A stretch of 43,369 nt of DNA from the NCBI GenBank assembly GCA_025454835.1, contig JALONQ010000022.1, positions 1-43,369 of the forward strand. Reading direction: 5' to 3'. The notes under the pieces were generated by a model. It saw only the letters and a program-made list of their open reading frames with translations. It was not told the origin of the DNA and searched no databases. Shown piece by piece: positions 23,851 through 32,482 of the stretch; position 1 is the first letter of the stretch, and every line of letters begins with the position of its first letter. Both the position numbers and the translations under genes were made by a program. This DNA is from Bacteroidota bacterium. GTDB taxonomy: Bacteria; Bacteroidota; Ignavibacteria; UBA10030.

Positions 23851-23880
23851 GAAGCCCCCGGGGGGTTACCCGGGGGCTTC
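23851..23880. terminator. Strong bidirectional terminator
   Basis: A perfect 12-bp stem (GAAGCCCCCGGG at 23851-23862 and CCCGGGGGCTTC at 23869-23880) with a 6-base loop, between the convergent genes ending at 23779 and 23939. There is only a short T-tract (GGCATTTCC) on the plus side and none of note on the minus side, but stem strength and position make termination for both likely. A single repeat arm related to the 6484-6570 element precedes it at 23817-23837. Confidence 0.75.
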
Positions 23881-23938
23881 GGCATTTCCGCCGTCGATCG
23901 TCAAACGACGATGCGCCTCAACATCCTTCGTGTCCTTA

Positions 23939-25168
23939 TCATTCGTACCGCAATGACTCGATCGGGTCGAGGTTCGCCGCCTTCCAGGCAGGGTAGACGC
24001 CAAAGATGACGCCGATAATGGAACAGATGAGTACCGCAAGGGCCGCCCAGTCGTATGGAAAGACCGGAGGAAGCTCGAGGGCCATGGCGGCCAGGTTTCC
24101 CGCCAGAATGCCAACGAAGATGCCGATGACGCCGCCGATCTGGCAGAGGACGATGGCTTCGACAAGGAACTGGCTCAAGATGTTTGCCTTGCGTGCTCCG
24201 ACAGCCTTGCGCACGCCGATCTCTTTGATGCGCTCCGTGACTGACACCAGCATGATGTTCATGATACCGACGCCGGCCGCCAGGAGCGAAATGAACGATA
24301 TGAACCCGACTCCCAGTTTGACATACTTTGTGAAATCGTTGAACGTCGCGATCATGGAATCGTTCGAGAAGATCGAGAAGTCGTCTTCTTTGCCCGGGTC
24401 GACCTTCCGAACGGTCCGCAAGAGGAATCGCGCTTCCTCCACCGCGTCATCATAGTACTCCGGACCCTTCGCCTTGATCATGATGTTGAGCGAGCGCCGG
24501 TTGCCGCCGAAATACGCCATGAACGTCGAAAGCGGGATCGCAACGAAGTTGTTGTTCGGGCCGCCCAGCGCTGCGCCCTTTGGCTCGAAGATGCCGATCA
24601 CCGTGAAGCGCACGCCGTCGACCTTGACCTCCTGACCGATCGCACCACCTCTCGGGAAGACCTTCGACACCACATCCTTGCCGAGCACGACGACCCGGTT
24701 TCCCGATCGGTCGTCGGCGGCCGTGATCGTGCGGCCCTCTGCGATCGTCCAGTTATTCGTCGATATCCCCTCAGGGTTCTCGCCGAACACCGTGACATTC
24801 GGGTTCGTCTTCTCCCCGCTGAGCGCCTGCACCGTCTCGCCGTTGTCGAACGATTCAATGCCGACATAGAGCGCGTGCGTCATCCGGCTGGCCACATACT
24901 CGGCCTGTCGCAGATCGATGTTCTTGCGATTCCTCGCCTTCAACCATTCCGCCTGGCTGGCCATGACGGGGAACTTCTGGATCTGAAACGTGTGCGCACC
25001 CAGATTGCTGAGTCCGGACTCGATGCCGTTCTGCAGAACCTGCACCGCCGTCATCACGCCGATGATCGAGAAAACGCCGATGACAATGCCAAGGAGCGTC
25101 AATAGCGACCGGAGCTTGTTTCCCCGGATCGCTGCAAAGGACAGGCGTAGGATCTCTCCAAATTCCAT
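23939..25168 (-). CDS. MacB/FtsX-type ABC transporter permease, copy 2
   Basis: 409 residues: one transmembrane helix near residues 18-42 (LLTLLGIVIGVFSIIGVMTAV), a periplasmic MacB core domain (about 45-270), then three C-terminal helices of the FtsX domain (ISFISLLAAGVGIMNIMLVSVTERIKEIGVRKAVGA around 285-320). It is the last gene of the export operon that starts with the TolC homologue, 3 bp after the related permease at 25172-26401. The two permeases share end motifs (ASRLDPVEALRYE / AANLDPIESLRYE), consistent with a heterodimeric MacB-like pump. Confidence 0.9.
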   Translation of the reverse strand: MEFGEILRLSFAAIRGNKLRSLLTLLGIVIGVFSIIGVMTAVQVLQNGIESGLSNLGAHTFQIQKFPVMASQAEWLKARNRKNIDLRQAEYVASRMTHALYVGIESFDNGETVQALSGEKTNPNVTVFGENPEGISTNNWTIAEGRTITAADDRSGNRVVVLGKDVVSKVFPRGGAIGQEVKVDGVRFTVIGIFEPKGAALGGPNNNFVAIPLSTFMAYFGGNRRSLNIMIKAKGPEYYDDAVEEARFLLRTVRKVDPGKEDDFSIFSNDSMIATFNDFTKYVKLGVGFISFISLLAAGVGIMNIMLVSVTERIKEIGVRKAVGARKANILSQFLVEAIVLCQIGGVIGIFVGILAGNLAAMALELPPVFPYDWAALAVLICSIIGVIFGVYPAWKAANLDPIESLRYE

Positions 25169-25171
25169 GGG

Positions 25172-26401
25172 TCACTCGTACCGAAGGGCTTCGACCGGGT
25201 CGAGGCGAGACGCCCGGTAGGCCGGTAGGAAACCAGAGATCACACCCACCGCCACCGACACCAGCAGGGCGATGAACACGATATTGAGCGGCATGGCGGT
25301 CGGCAGTACCTGGTCGATCACGAGTGTCAACGGGAAGGCGATCGCCACACCGATCACGCCGCCGATCAGGCTTAGCGCTCCGGCTTCGATCAGGAATTGC
25401 GCCAAGATGGTCCGCCGCGGCGCGCCAATGGCCATGCGAATGCCGATCTCGCGGGTCCGCTCGGTGACCGAGACGAACATGATGTTCATGATCCCGATGC
25501 CGCCGACGAACAGCGAGAGGCCAGTGATGAAAAGGCCGAAGCCCGCGATCATGACCCCGAACGAGTTGAAGGTCTGGACAAGGATCTCCTGCTGATTGAT
25601 CGCGAAATCATCCTCTGCCTTCGGGCTCAGGCCGCGCGCTTTGCGCATGATCCCGCGGATCTCCTCTTTTGCCTCGGGCACAAGTTCAATGCTTGCCGCT
25701 TTGACCCAGACCTCGATGCCTCCGCGGAAGGAACGGAACTCCTTGAAGAAGCGGTTGATCGGCACGTAGACACGATTATCAAGGCTCTGCAGGCCGAGGA
25801 ACGAGCCCTGCTTCTCCAGGACCCCTACGACCCTGTACGGGTACCCGCCGACCTTGATCGTCTTGCCCAGCGGTGTCTCAGAGGGGAAAAGACCTTCGGC
25901 GATCTCCGAACCCAGAACGCAGATCGGCCGGCCGCCTGAGACCTCCAGGTTGGTCATGAATCGGCCCAACGTCACGTTCACATTGCTCGTCGTCGTGAAC
26001 TCCTCGTCCGTGCCCACGATGATGGCGTTCTCCATGACCTTTCGGCCGAACTTCACGTTCCGCGCTGTACCGATGATCGGAGAGACGCCGTTCACGAGGT
26101 CGGCGCTCCGTTCGATCGCGCGAGCGTGCTCGATCCGGATGTCCTTCCGGTTGCGGATCTTCCACCAGTCCTGACCTCCGCCCCACGGCCACTTCTGAAC
26201 GTAGAGGACATCGGCCCCGATCGCCGAGATGGACTTGTTGAAGGCACGATCCAATCCCTCGATGGCCGTGCCCATCAGGGTCACGGAGAGGATGCCGATG
26301 AAGATACCCAGCGCCGTCAAGATCGACCGCATTTTGTTGGCGCGGATCGCTCCAAACGCGATGAGCAGTCCTTCTTTCAGGTCAAGAAATTGGACGACCA
26401 C
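25172..26401 (-). CDS. MacB/FtsX-type ABC transporter permease, copy 1
   Basis: 409 residues, GTG start 6 bp after the ATPase stop. Same architecture as its neighbour: helix near 26-46 (ILTALGIFIGILSVTLMGTAI), periplasmic MacB core with PWGGGQDWWKIRNRKD near residues 71-86, and the FtsX block GIGIMNIMFVSVTERTREIGIRMAIGAPRR. MacB-type permeases do not span the periplasm with substrate; they drive an adaptor/TolC conduit by mechanotransmission. Equal lengths but clear divergence between the two permeases favour a heterodimer rather than redundancy (inference). Confidence 0.9.
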   Translation of the reverse strand: MVVQFLDLKEGLLIAFGAIRANKMRSILTALGIFIGILSVTLMGTAIEGLDRAFNKSISAIGADVLYVQKWPWGGGQDWWKIRNRKDIRIEHARAIERSADLVNGVSPIIGTARNVKFGRKVMENAIIVGTDEEFTTTSNVNVTLGRFMTNLEVSGGRPICVLGSEIAEGLFPSETPLGKTIKVGGYPYRVVGVLEKQGSFLGLQSLDNRVYVPINRFFKEFRSFRGGIEVWVKAASIELVPEAKEEIRGIMRKARGLSPKAEDDFAINQQEILVQTFNSFGVMIAGFGLFITGLSLFVGGIGIMNIMFVSVTERTREIGIRMAIGAPRRTILAQFLIEAGALSLIGGVIGVAIAFPLTLVIDQVLPTAMPLNIVFIALLVSVAVGVISGFLPAYRASRLDPVEALRYE

Positions 26402-26407
26402 GTTCGA

Positions 26408-27133
26408 TCAGGCGCTGAGGTGAACGGCTTGTTGGATGACCCGCCGATTCGTGACGAGCTCGTCCCGTTCGATGTGACCGTCGCGGATCCTGATGGCCCG
26501 ATGGGCATGGGCCGCGATGTCTTCTTCGTGCGTGACGAGGATGATGGTGTTCCCTTCCTGGTGAAGGATGTCGAAGAGTCCCATGATCTCTTCGCCCGTC
26601 TTCGAGTCCAGGTTCCCTGTCGGCTCGTCAGCCAGGAGGATGGACGGACGCGTGACCAGCGCCCGCGCAATGGCCACGCGCTGGCGTTGCCCGCCGGACA
26701 ACTCGTTGGGCTTGTGATGGCTGCGGTCGGTCAGGCCGACACGAGCGATCGATTCCTTCGCCTGACGCTTTCGCTCATGGCTCGACACACCGCCATAGAT
26801 GAGGGGCAACTCCACGTTATGGAGGACATCGGAACGCGCCAGCAGGTTGAACGTCTGGAACACGAACCCGATCTCCTTGTTCCGCACCTTCGCCAGGTCG
26901 TTGTCATTCATCTCGCTGACGTTCGTGCCGTTGAGCTCATAGAGACCGGCCGTCGGCGTGTCGAGACATCCGATGATGTTCATGAGCGTCGACTTGCCCG
27001 AGCCCGATGGGCCCATGATGGCGACGTACTCGTTCCGTTGGATCTCGACGGAGACCCCGCGGAGGGCGTGCACCTGTTCCTCGCCCATCTGGTAGACTTT
27101 GGTGATGTTCTGCAGCCGGATCATCGTCGACAT
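26408..27133 (-). CDS. ABC transporter ATP-binding protein (MacB/LolD-type)
   Basis: 241 residues from ATG 27133 (an in-frame ATG at 27124 is an alternative; the longer open frame overlaps the adaptor gene). Walker [10 protein letters not shown] (41-49), Q-loop FVFQTFNLL, signature [15 protein letters not shown], Walker [13 protein letters not shown] and the H-loop LVTHEED are all present. The GNLDS ending and the [17 protein letters not shown]-type region are typical of the MacB/LolD/FtsE class. It energises the two permeases encoded directly downstream. Confidence 0.93.
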   Translation of the reverse strand: MSTMIRLQNITKVYQMGEEQVHALRGVSVEIQRNEYVAIMGPSGSGKSTLMNIIGCLDTPTAGLYELNGTNVSEMNDNDLAKVRNKEIGFVFQTFNLLARSDVLHNVELPLIYGGVSSHERKRQAKESIARVGLTDRSHHKPNELSGGQRQRVAIARALVTRPSILLADEPTGNLDSKTGEEIMGLFDILHQEGNTIILVTHEEDIAAHAHRAIRIRDGHIERDELVTNRRVIQQAVHLSA

Positions 27134-27152
27134 GGTCACCCTGTTCAAATAA

Positions 27153-28433
27153 TTACGAGGCCGTCGCAGCGCTGGCGCCCGTGCGGCGTCCACGCTTGTT
27201 GTCCACTTTGACCTTCGAACCCGCTTCGAGGTCCCGATTGATGGCCTTGAACGGCCCGGAGACGATCTCGGCTCCCTCCAGACCCTCGCCCGTCACTTCG
27301 ACGTGCGAATCGTCGCTCAGTCCTCGTTTCACCTTCACCGTCGATACCTGTCCGTCCTTGACGACGAAGACCACCTCATCCAGTTTCTCCTCTTCCTTCT
27401 TCTTCTCGCTGTTCGAAGAGACGAATTTGGCGCCGCCTTCCTCCCCCTCCTCTTCCGGCTTCTCCTTGTCTTCCTTCGGCATGCGGACGGTCACCGATTG
27501 GATCGGAATGCTCATCACATTCGCCTTGGTATCGGTCTCGATGTCAGCCGTCATCGACATCCCGGGCCGGAGCTGCACGCCCGGGGGCGTATCGACGAGG
27601 ATACGGACCTCGAAATTCGTCACTTGGTCCTGCGACCCGAGGCCCGTCGACTTCGCCGTGTTGGCGATCTGGCTGACGATGCCGATGAACTTCCGTTCTG
27701 GGAACGCGTCGATCTCGATCCGAGCGGTGTCGCCCACGCTCACCGTGACAATGTCATTCTCGCCCACGTCCACGCGAGCTTCCATGCGCGCCAGGTCGGC
27801 CACCGTCATGATCTCAGTACCGCGCGTGAACGTGCTGCCGCTCACCCGTTCGCCCAACTCCATCGGGAGGGATGACACGACGCCATCCATGGGTGAGTAG
27901 ATGGAGGTCTTCGAGAGGGTCTCTCGGGCTTCTTTGACGGAGGCTTGCGATTGGTCGAAACCCGCCTTGGCGCTCTGATACGAGGCTCGGGCGATGTCCA
28001 TCTCAGCCTGCGAAACCAACTGCTTGCCGTGCAACTCCGAGACGCGCTTGAATTCCGCCTCGGCCTTCTGGAGATTGGCCTCATTGATGGCCATCGACGC
28101 CAGTGCTCGCTCGTACTGCGCCTGATATGCATCGGGCTTGATCTTCACCAGCAACTGCCCTTTGCGCACCCTCTGGCCTTCTCGTACCGGAAGATCGATG
28201 ATCTCGCCGCTGACCTCGGCATTGATGACCACCTGTGTCTCCGGCTGGATCTTGCCGGTCGCCGACACGATCTGCGTGATGGTCCTGCGACCGACGGTCT
28301 CGGTCTGAACGGTGGTGATCGTCTCCTTGTTGCTGCCGACGATCACGAGAACAACGAGCGCGATCACGACGACGCCAAGGATCGAGAAAATGATGATCTT
28401 CTTCTTTCGGCTTTTACTGTTGCCGTTTGCCAT
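27153..28433 (-). CDS. Periplasmic adaptor (MacA/HlyD-type membrane fusion protein)
   Basis: 426 residues. A basic N-terminus and transmembrane segment (about 13-33) anchor it. Then come the lipoyl half-motif [28 protein letters not shown] (about 67-94), a coiled-coil hairpin (about 103-180), the second lipoyl half [13 protein letters not shown], a beta-barrel domain and a membrane-proximal domain. A very acidic/basic insertion ([15 protein letters not shown] through [11 protein letters not shown], roughly residues 316-358) interrupts the beta-barrel/C-terminal region. It links the inner-membrane ABC complex to the TolC-like channel encoded upstream. Confidence 0.9.
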   Translation of the reverse strand: MANGNSKSRKKKIIIFSILGVVVIALVVLVIVGSNKETITTVQTETVGRRTITQIVSATGKIQPETQVVINAEVSGEIIDLPVREGQRVRKGQLLVKIKPDAYQAQYERALASMAINEANLQKAEAEFKRVSELHGKQLVSQAEMDIARASYQSAKAGFDQSQASVKEARETLSKTSIYSPMDGVVSSLPMELGERVSGSTFTRGTEIMTVADLARMEARVDVGENDIVTVSVGDTARIEIDAFPERKFIGIVSQIANTAKSTGLGSQDQVTNFEVRILVDTPPGVQLRPGMSMTADIETDTKANVMSIPIQSVTVRMPKEDKEKPEEEGEEGGAKFVSSNSEKKKEEEKLDEVVFVVKDGQVSTVKVKRGLSDDSHVEVTGEGLEGAEIVSGPFKAINRDLEAGSKVKVDNKRGRRTGASAATAS

Positions 28434-28463
28434 ACGAGTTCCTTCAGAAAGGTCCGCCGGTGA

Positions 28464-29876
28464 TCATTGAGGAAGCGTGCCGACGGCGAGTTCGAACTGA
28501 CTCTTCGCGTTCAGATACTGGTAGACAGCGTTGATCCGGACCACCTGCGAGTTCGTGTAACCGTTCTGCGCAAACAAGAGGTCGAGCAGCGTGCCGGAAC
28601 CGACGTTGTACTTCTCTTGATTCACCTTGAGGTTCTGCTCTTGAAACTGATAGCTCCTCTGGGCCGCTTCGTAGCTTTTGACCGCCGCCCCCAACTGCAA
28701 TACCGCCGTCTTGAGCTCGACCATGATCCGTCGTTCGGTCTCACGAAGCCCCTCTTCCGCATTACGCTCGGCCACTTGGGCTCGCTCCACCGACTCGTTT
28801 GTCTTGAATCCAGAGAAAAGGGGGAGCGAAAGTGACAGAGACCAGTTGAGGCTGGCGTTGTCCTTGAAGTTCTTGAACTCACTCGAACCCGTGCGAGCCG
28901 ATATCGGGACGATCAGGTGGTTGACGGTGCCGCCCACATTCTGGTGGATGATCGTGCTCGACGCAGGCGCGTCTGTGATCGTACGGCCGTTGTAACCATA
29001 GCTGGCGCTGGCGGAGATCGTTGGATAGTAGCTGCTGCGCGCGGCCGTGACAGATGCCTGTGTGGCGCGGAAAGACTCTTTGGCGCTCTGATAGTCCGGC
29101 CGTCGATCAAACGCCTGGTCCACAAACGAACGCAGGTCGGTGGAAAGGATTCGGAACCGCACCATTTCGACCGAATCGATCTCAGCAGGGATGGAGGGGT
29201 CATCGATCGTGTATTCCTGGAACATATCCAACGCGAGATATGCCGCCAGATTCGACTGCGCCAGGTCGTAGTCGTTCTGGGCTTGCACGAGCCGGACCTC
29301 GTCGGACCCGACCTGAGACTGTTGCTGGTAGACGTTGACGAGCGATGCAGATCCCAGGCGCGCCGTCTCCTTGACGCGATCCAACTGCTTCGAACTGTAG
29401 TCGATGTTCAGCTTGGCGATCTCAAGAAGTTTGCGTGTTCGAAGGACTTCATAGTAGAGCCGTTGAGCCTGGCTCGACACCGTCTGGCGCGTCCGGCCAA
29501 GCGTGTACTCGCTGGCATTCGCCGTCGCCGACGCCGAGGTGAATGATGACGTATTGGCGAAACCGTCGAAGAGCGTCATGCGGGCGCCTAGCCCCATCGA
29601 GAGCGACCGGACGTCGGACGAGCCGAGCGCCACGCCGTTCACGTACTGCTCTCCTCCCGACCACGAGGAAGTGAGCGAGACCGTGGGGGCGAAATTCCCG
29701 TACGCAGAAAGGACCCCGGCCTGGTCCCGCTGAACATTGTTGGCCGCCTGTTTGATCGCGAAGTTACGATCGAGCGCCAACTCGACAGCGCGCCCAAGCG
29801 TGATCCTTGGCGTCTGCGCCGTGGCGGTTGAGGCAAGCAGGGCAAGAAAGAGACCGAAACCAGCGGTCTGTCTCAT
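28464..29876 (-). CDS. TolC-family outer membrane channel
   Basis: 470 residues from ATG 29876, which follows TTTGGAGATTCGT (a good Shine-Dalgarno) and opens a signal peptide (FGLFLALLASTATAQ). The mature protein is two tandem helix-strand repeats typical of outer membrane efflux proteins: LGRAVELALDRNFAIKQAANN at the start, long coiled coils rich in Gln, Ala and Arg (VYQQQSQVGSDEVRLVQA), and a C-terminal repeat ending in FELAVGTLPQ. It is the first gene of the five-gene export operon. Confidence 0.92.
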   Translation of the reverse strand: MRQTAGFGLFLALLASTATAQTPRITLGRAVELALDRNFAIKQAANNVQRDQAGVLSAYGNFAPTVSLTSSWSGGEQYVNGVALGSSDVRSLSMGLGARMTLFDGFANTSSFTSASATANASEYTLGRTRQTVSSQAQRLYYEVLRTRKLLEIAKLNIDYSSKQLDRVKETARLGSASLVNVYQQQSQVGSDEVRLVQAQNDYDLAQSNLAAYLALDMFQEYTIDDPSIPAEIDSVEMVRFRILSTDLRSFVDQAFDRRPDYQSAKESFRATQASVTAARSSYYPTISASASYGYNGRTITDAPASSTIIHQNVGGTVNHLIVPISARTGSSEFKNFKDNASLNWSLSLSLPLFSGFKTNESVERAQVAERNAEEGLRETERRIMVELKTAVLQLGAAVKSYEAAQRSYQFQEQNLKVNQEKYNVGSGTLLDLLFAQNGYTNSQVVRINAVYQYLNAKSQFELAVGTLPQ

Positions 29877-29930
29877 ACGAATCTCCAAAAAAGGGCTGAA
29901 AACGCGGTTGTCGTGCAAAAGACCTTTGTA

Positions 29931-29959
29931 ATAACGCTCATTTCGCGGGAAAGTTTCAA
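29931..29959 (-). promoter_or_regulatory. Candidate promoter of the export operon
   Basis: On the minus strand TTGAAA (29954-29959), 17 bases, then CGTTAT (29931-29936), about 55 bases before the TolC-homologue start. The -35 is good and the -10 weak. It lies in the 109-bp spacer between the nucleotidyltransferase stop and the TolC gene, which otherwise holds no gene. Confidence 0.32.
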
Positions 29960-29985
29960 GAAATCCTCAAAAACCTCACGTTTCA

Positions 29986-31473
29986 TCAGTGTTTTTCCGC
30001 GCTATCGGGTGGTCTCTTGCCCCGAAAGAGCTCCTCGCGCGACTGTTTCTGAACGCGTCCCGTTTGTGCGGCCTCGGAGATCATTGCATCCTTGATCGCG
30101 AGGAGATGCTTCACGGCCGCATCGTGGTCGTTGGCAATACGGCCGTCCAGGATCGCATCGATGACGGCATCCTTGAGCGCCCCGACGAGCGGCCCGGCCG
30201 GGAGCCCCGTGAGTTGCATGATCTCCTCTCCCCGCAGCGGCGGCTGCCACGATCGGATCTGGTCCTTCTCCTCTACTTCCTTCATCTTCTCGATGACAAG
30301 ATCGTAGTTGCGGCGGACCCGCTCGACGAGCCGCGGGTTCTTCGACGTGATGTCGGCGTGGCAGAGCAGCATCAGATCGTCGACGGCATCTCCCGCGTCG
30401 AACATGAGCCGCCGGACGGCGGAATCGGTCACCACGCTGTCGACCAACGCCATCGGGCGCAAATGCAGCCGAACCAGCTTCTCCACGTACGGCACCTGAT
30501 GCAACGGAAAGCGCAACCGGCGAAACATTGGACGGACCATTCGCGCGCCGAGTTCTTCATGCCCGTGAAATGTCCATCCGATACCCTCCTTGAACGCCTT
30601 CGTCTTCGGTTTGGCGATGTCATGAAGCAAAGCGGCCACCCGAAGCCACACGTTGTCCGTCGTCTGACAGATATTATCGACGACCTTGAGCGTGTGCAGG
30701 AAGACGTCCTTGTGATGAAAATCCTTGCGCTGGTCCACACCCGACAGCCTGGCAACCTCCGGAACGACGATGTGAAGTACGCCGGTATCGAACATCAGCT
30801 GCAGTCCGATCGATGGACGCGGCGCTTGCATCATCTTCAGGAATTCGTCCGCCACCCGCTCGGGCGAGACGATCGACAGCCTGTCGCGCATGGCCGTGGC
30901 CGAGGCCAGGACCGAAGGCTCCACGCTGAACTCGAGCTGCGCAGCGAAACGCATGGTTCGCATGATCCGCAGGGGATCGTCGTCGAACGTCGCCGTCGGG
31001 TCGAGCGGGGTGCGCAACAGCCTTCGCTCCAAGTCGCAACGTCCGTCGAACCGATCGATGAGCCGATCCCGTTCCGACGCGTGCAGTCCGACCGCAAGCC
31101 CGTTCACGGTGAAGTCGCGGCGTGCAAGGTCCTCCTCGAGTGTACCAGAAGCGACCTCCGGCTTCCGTGAATCCTTGCGGTAGCTTTCCTTCCGCGCTCC
31201 GACGAACTCGATGTTGCGGCCTTCCACCGCGATCATGGCCGTGCCGAAGGTTTCGAACACGACCGGCGCCTGGACGCCCAGCTCCCGCGCCACGCTACGT
31301 GCGAACGCGATACCGTTACCGATGACCGTGATGTCGATGTCCTTGACGTCACGGCCGAGAAGAAGGTCGCGCACGTAGCCTCCGACGGCGTACGCGCGAA
31401 CTCCATCTCGGTCGGCGATGCGGCCGATCGACCGTAGGACGGGCTCGTTCAACGTGAGGATCGCGTCAGGCAC
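29986..31473 (-). CDS. CCA tRNA nucleotidyltransferase / poly(A) polymerase family with HD domain
   Basis: 495 residues from GTG 31473. Class II nucleotidyltransferase head: AYAVGGYVRDLLLGRDVKDIDITV with the GGxVRD (31-36) and metal-binding DxD (45-47), then ESYRKDSRKPEV and ARRDFTVNGLAV, and PLRIMRTMRFAAQL in the neck. An HD phosphohydrolase domain follows (FHHKDVFLHTLKVVDN and LLHDIAKPKT, H284-D285). It adds or repairs CCA ends of tRNA, or polyadenylates RNA; the two activities cannot be separated by eye. GTG 31473 overlaps the oxidoreductase stop by 8 bp. The open frame extends 50 codons further but lies entirely inside that gene. Confidence 0.88.
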   Translation of the reverse strand: MPDAILTLNEPVLRSIGRIADRDGVRAYAVGGYVRDLLLGRDVKDIDITVIGNGIAFARSVARELGVQAPVVFETFGTAMIAVEGRNIEFVGARKESYRKDSRKPEVASGTLEEDLARRDFTVNGLAVGLHASERDRLIDRFDGRCDLERRLLRTPLDPTATFDDDPLRIMRTMRFAAQLEFSVEPSVLASATAMRDRLSIVSPERVADEFLKMMQAPRPSIGLQLMFDTGVLHIVVPEVARLSGVDQRKDFHHKDVFLHTLKVVDNICQTTDNVWLRVAALLHDIAKPKTKAFKEGIGWTFHGHEELGARMVRPMFRRLRFPLHQVPYVEKLVRLHLRPMALVDSVVTDSAVRRLMFDAGDAVDDLMLLCHADITSKNPRLVERVRRNYDLVIEKMKEVEEKDQIRSWQPPLRGEEIMQLTGLPAGPLVGALKDAVIDAILDGRIANDHDAAVKHLLAIKDAMISEAAQTGRVQKQSREELFRGKRPPDSAEKH

Positions 31474-32482
31474 GGTCGGAGGAACGGATCGTGTTGGCGT
31501 CGATGGCTTTGAGGATCTCCGCCGCCACCTCAAGGGCCTGCAGTCCGTCCAGTCCTGAGACCACCGGACGCGTGCCGGCCTGGACGCACGCGACGAACGA
31601 CCGCATCTCTTCCAATAGGGCATTCATCGGGGGGATCTCCGGCTGATCGTACACGATCAGACGCTTACGGGTTCCCTGGTCGATCTTCCCGAGGAGCATG
31701 GTCGGCTGGGCGTTCCCTTCTCCCTCATCAATAAGGCGGAAGACCTCGGCCAGCGGTTGTGCAAAATCGATGGAGATGTAGGCGTCGTGCTGAAAGAGAC
31801 GCATCTTGCGCATCTTGTGTTGCGAGATACGGCTGGCGGTAACGTTCGCCACGCAGCCGTTCTTGAATTGGATGCGGGCGTTGGCGATATCTGGCGAGTC
31901 AGAGACGACCGCCACGCCGTTCGCGTCGATGCGTGACACCGGCGAGCCGACGAGGCTCAGGATGAGGTCGATGTCATGGATCATCAGATCGAGCACGACC
32001 GCAACGTCCGAACCGCGGGGGTTGAACTGCGCCAGCCGATGCGACTCGATGAACAGCGGTTGCATGCGCAGCGGTTCCAGCGCCAGGATGGCTGGATTGA
32101 ACCGCTCGATGTGCCCGACCTGCAACGTCAGCCCTTTCGCTGCGGCGATGTCGACGAGCTCGCGGGCTTCGGCGGTCGTCGACGTGATGGGCTTCTCGAC
32201 CAACACATGCTTGCCCGCGAGGAGACAGGCTTTCGCCACCTGGTGGTGGGTCGACGTGACGCTCGCGATCGTCACCGCATCGACGGCGTTGAGCAGCTCC
32301 TCGCGGTTCGTGAAGGCTCTGACGCCATGCGCGTCCGCGACCTGTGCGGCCTTGGTGGCATCGGCATCGTGAACGCCTACAAAGCTGGCGGAGGGCAGTT
32401 GCGCAAGCATCTTGGCATGGAGCGACCCCAGATGTCCGGTGCCGATCACGCCGATCCGTGTAGTGGTCTCAGTCAGTTTCAC
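31466..32482 (-). CDS. Gfo/Idh/MocA-family NAD(P)-dependent oxidoreductase
   Basis: 338 residues. Rossmann start RIGVIGTGHLGSLHAKM (9-25), the family EKP motif in VLVEKPIT (96-98), and the catalytic region VLDLMIHDIDLIL with D165 and H169. Members oxidise or reduce sugars and nucleotide sugars, or act in lipid A and inositol pathways; which applies here is unclear. GTG 32482 is preferred because GGAGAAGAAACGC precedes it, although the open frame reaches back to 32575 inside the neighbouring gene. The stop of the plug-like gene overlaps it by 14 bp. Confidence 0.88.
   Translation of the reverse strand: MKLTETTTRIGVIGTGHLGSLHAKMLAQLPSASFVGVHDADATKAAQVADAHGVRAFTNREELLNAVDAVTIASVTSTHHQVAKACLLAGKHVLVEKPITSTTAEARELVDIAAAKGLTLQVGHIERFNPAILALEPLRMQPLFIESHRLAQFNPRGSDVAVVLDLMIHDIDLILSLVGSPVSRIDANGVAVVSDSPDIANARIQFKNGCVANVTASRISQHKMRKMRLFQHDAYISIDFAQPLAEVFRLIDEGEGNAQPTMLLGKIDQGTRKRLIVYDQPEIPPMNALLEEMRSFVACVQAGTRPVVSGLDGLQALEVAAEILKAIDANTIRSSDRA

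Noticed and set aside
31474-31623. 50-codon upstream extension of the CCA nucleotidyltransferase
   Set aside because: It is antiparallel in composition to the domain (Arg/Ser-rich) and lies entirely inside the oxidoreductase gene; GTG 31473 starts just before the catalytic head.
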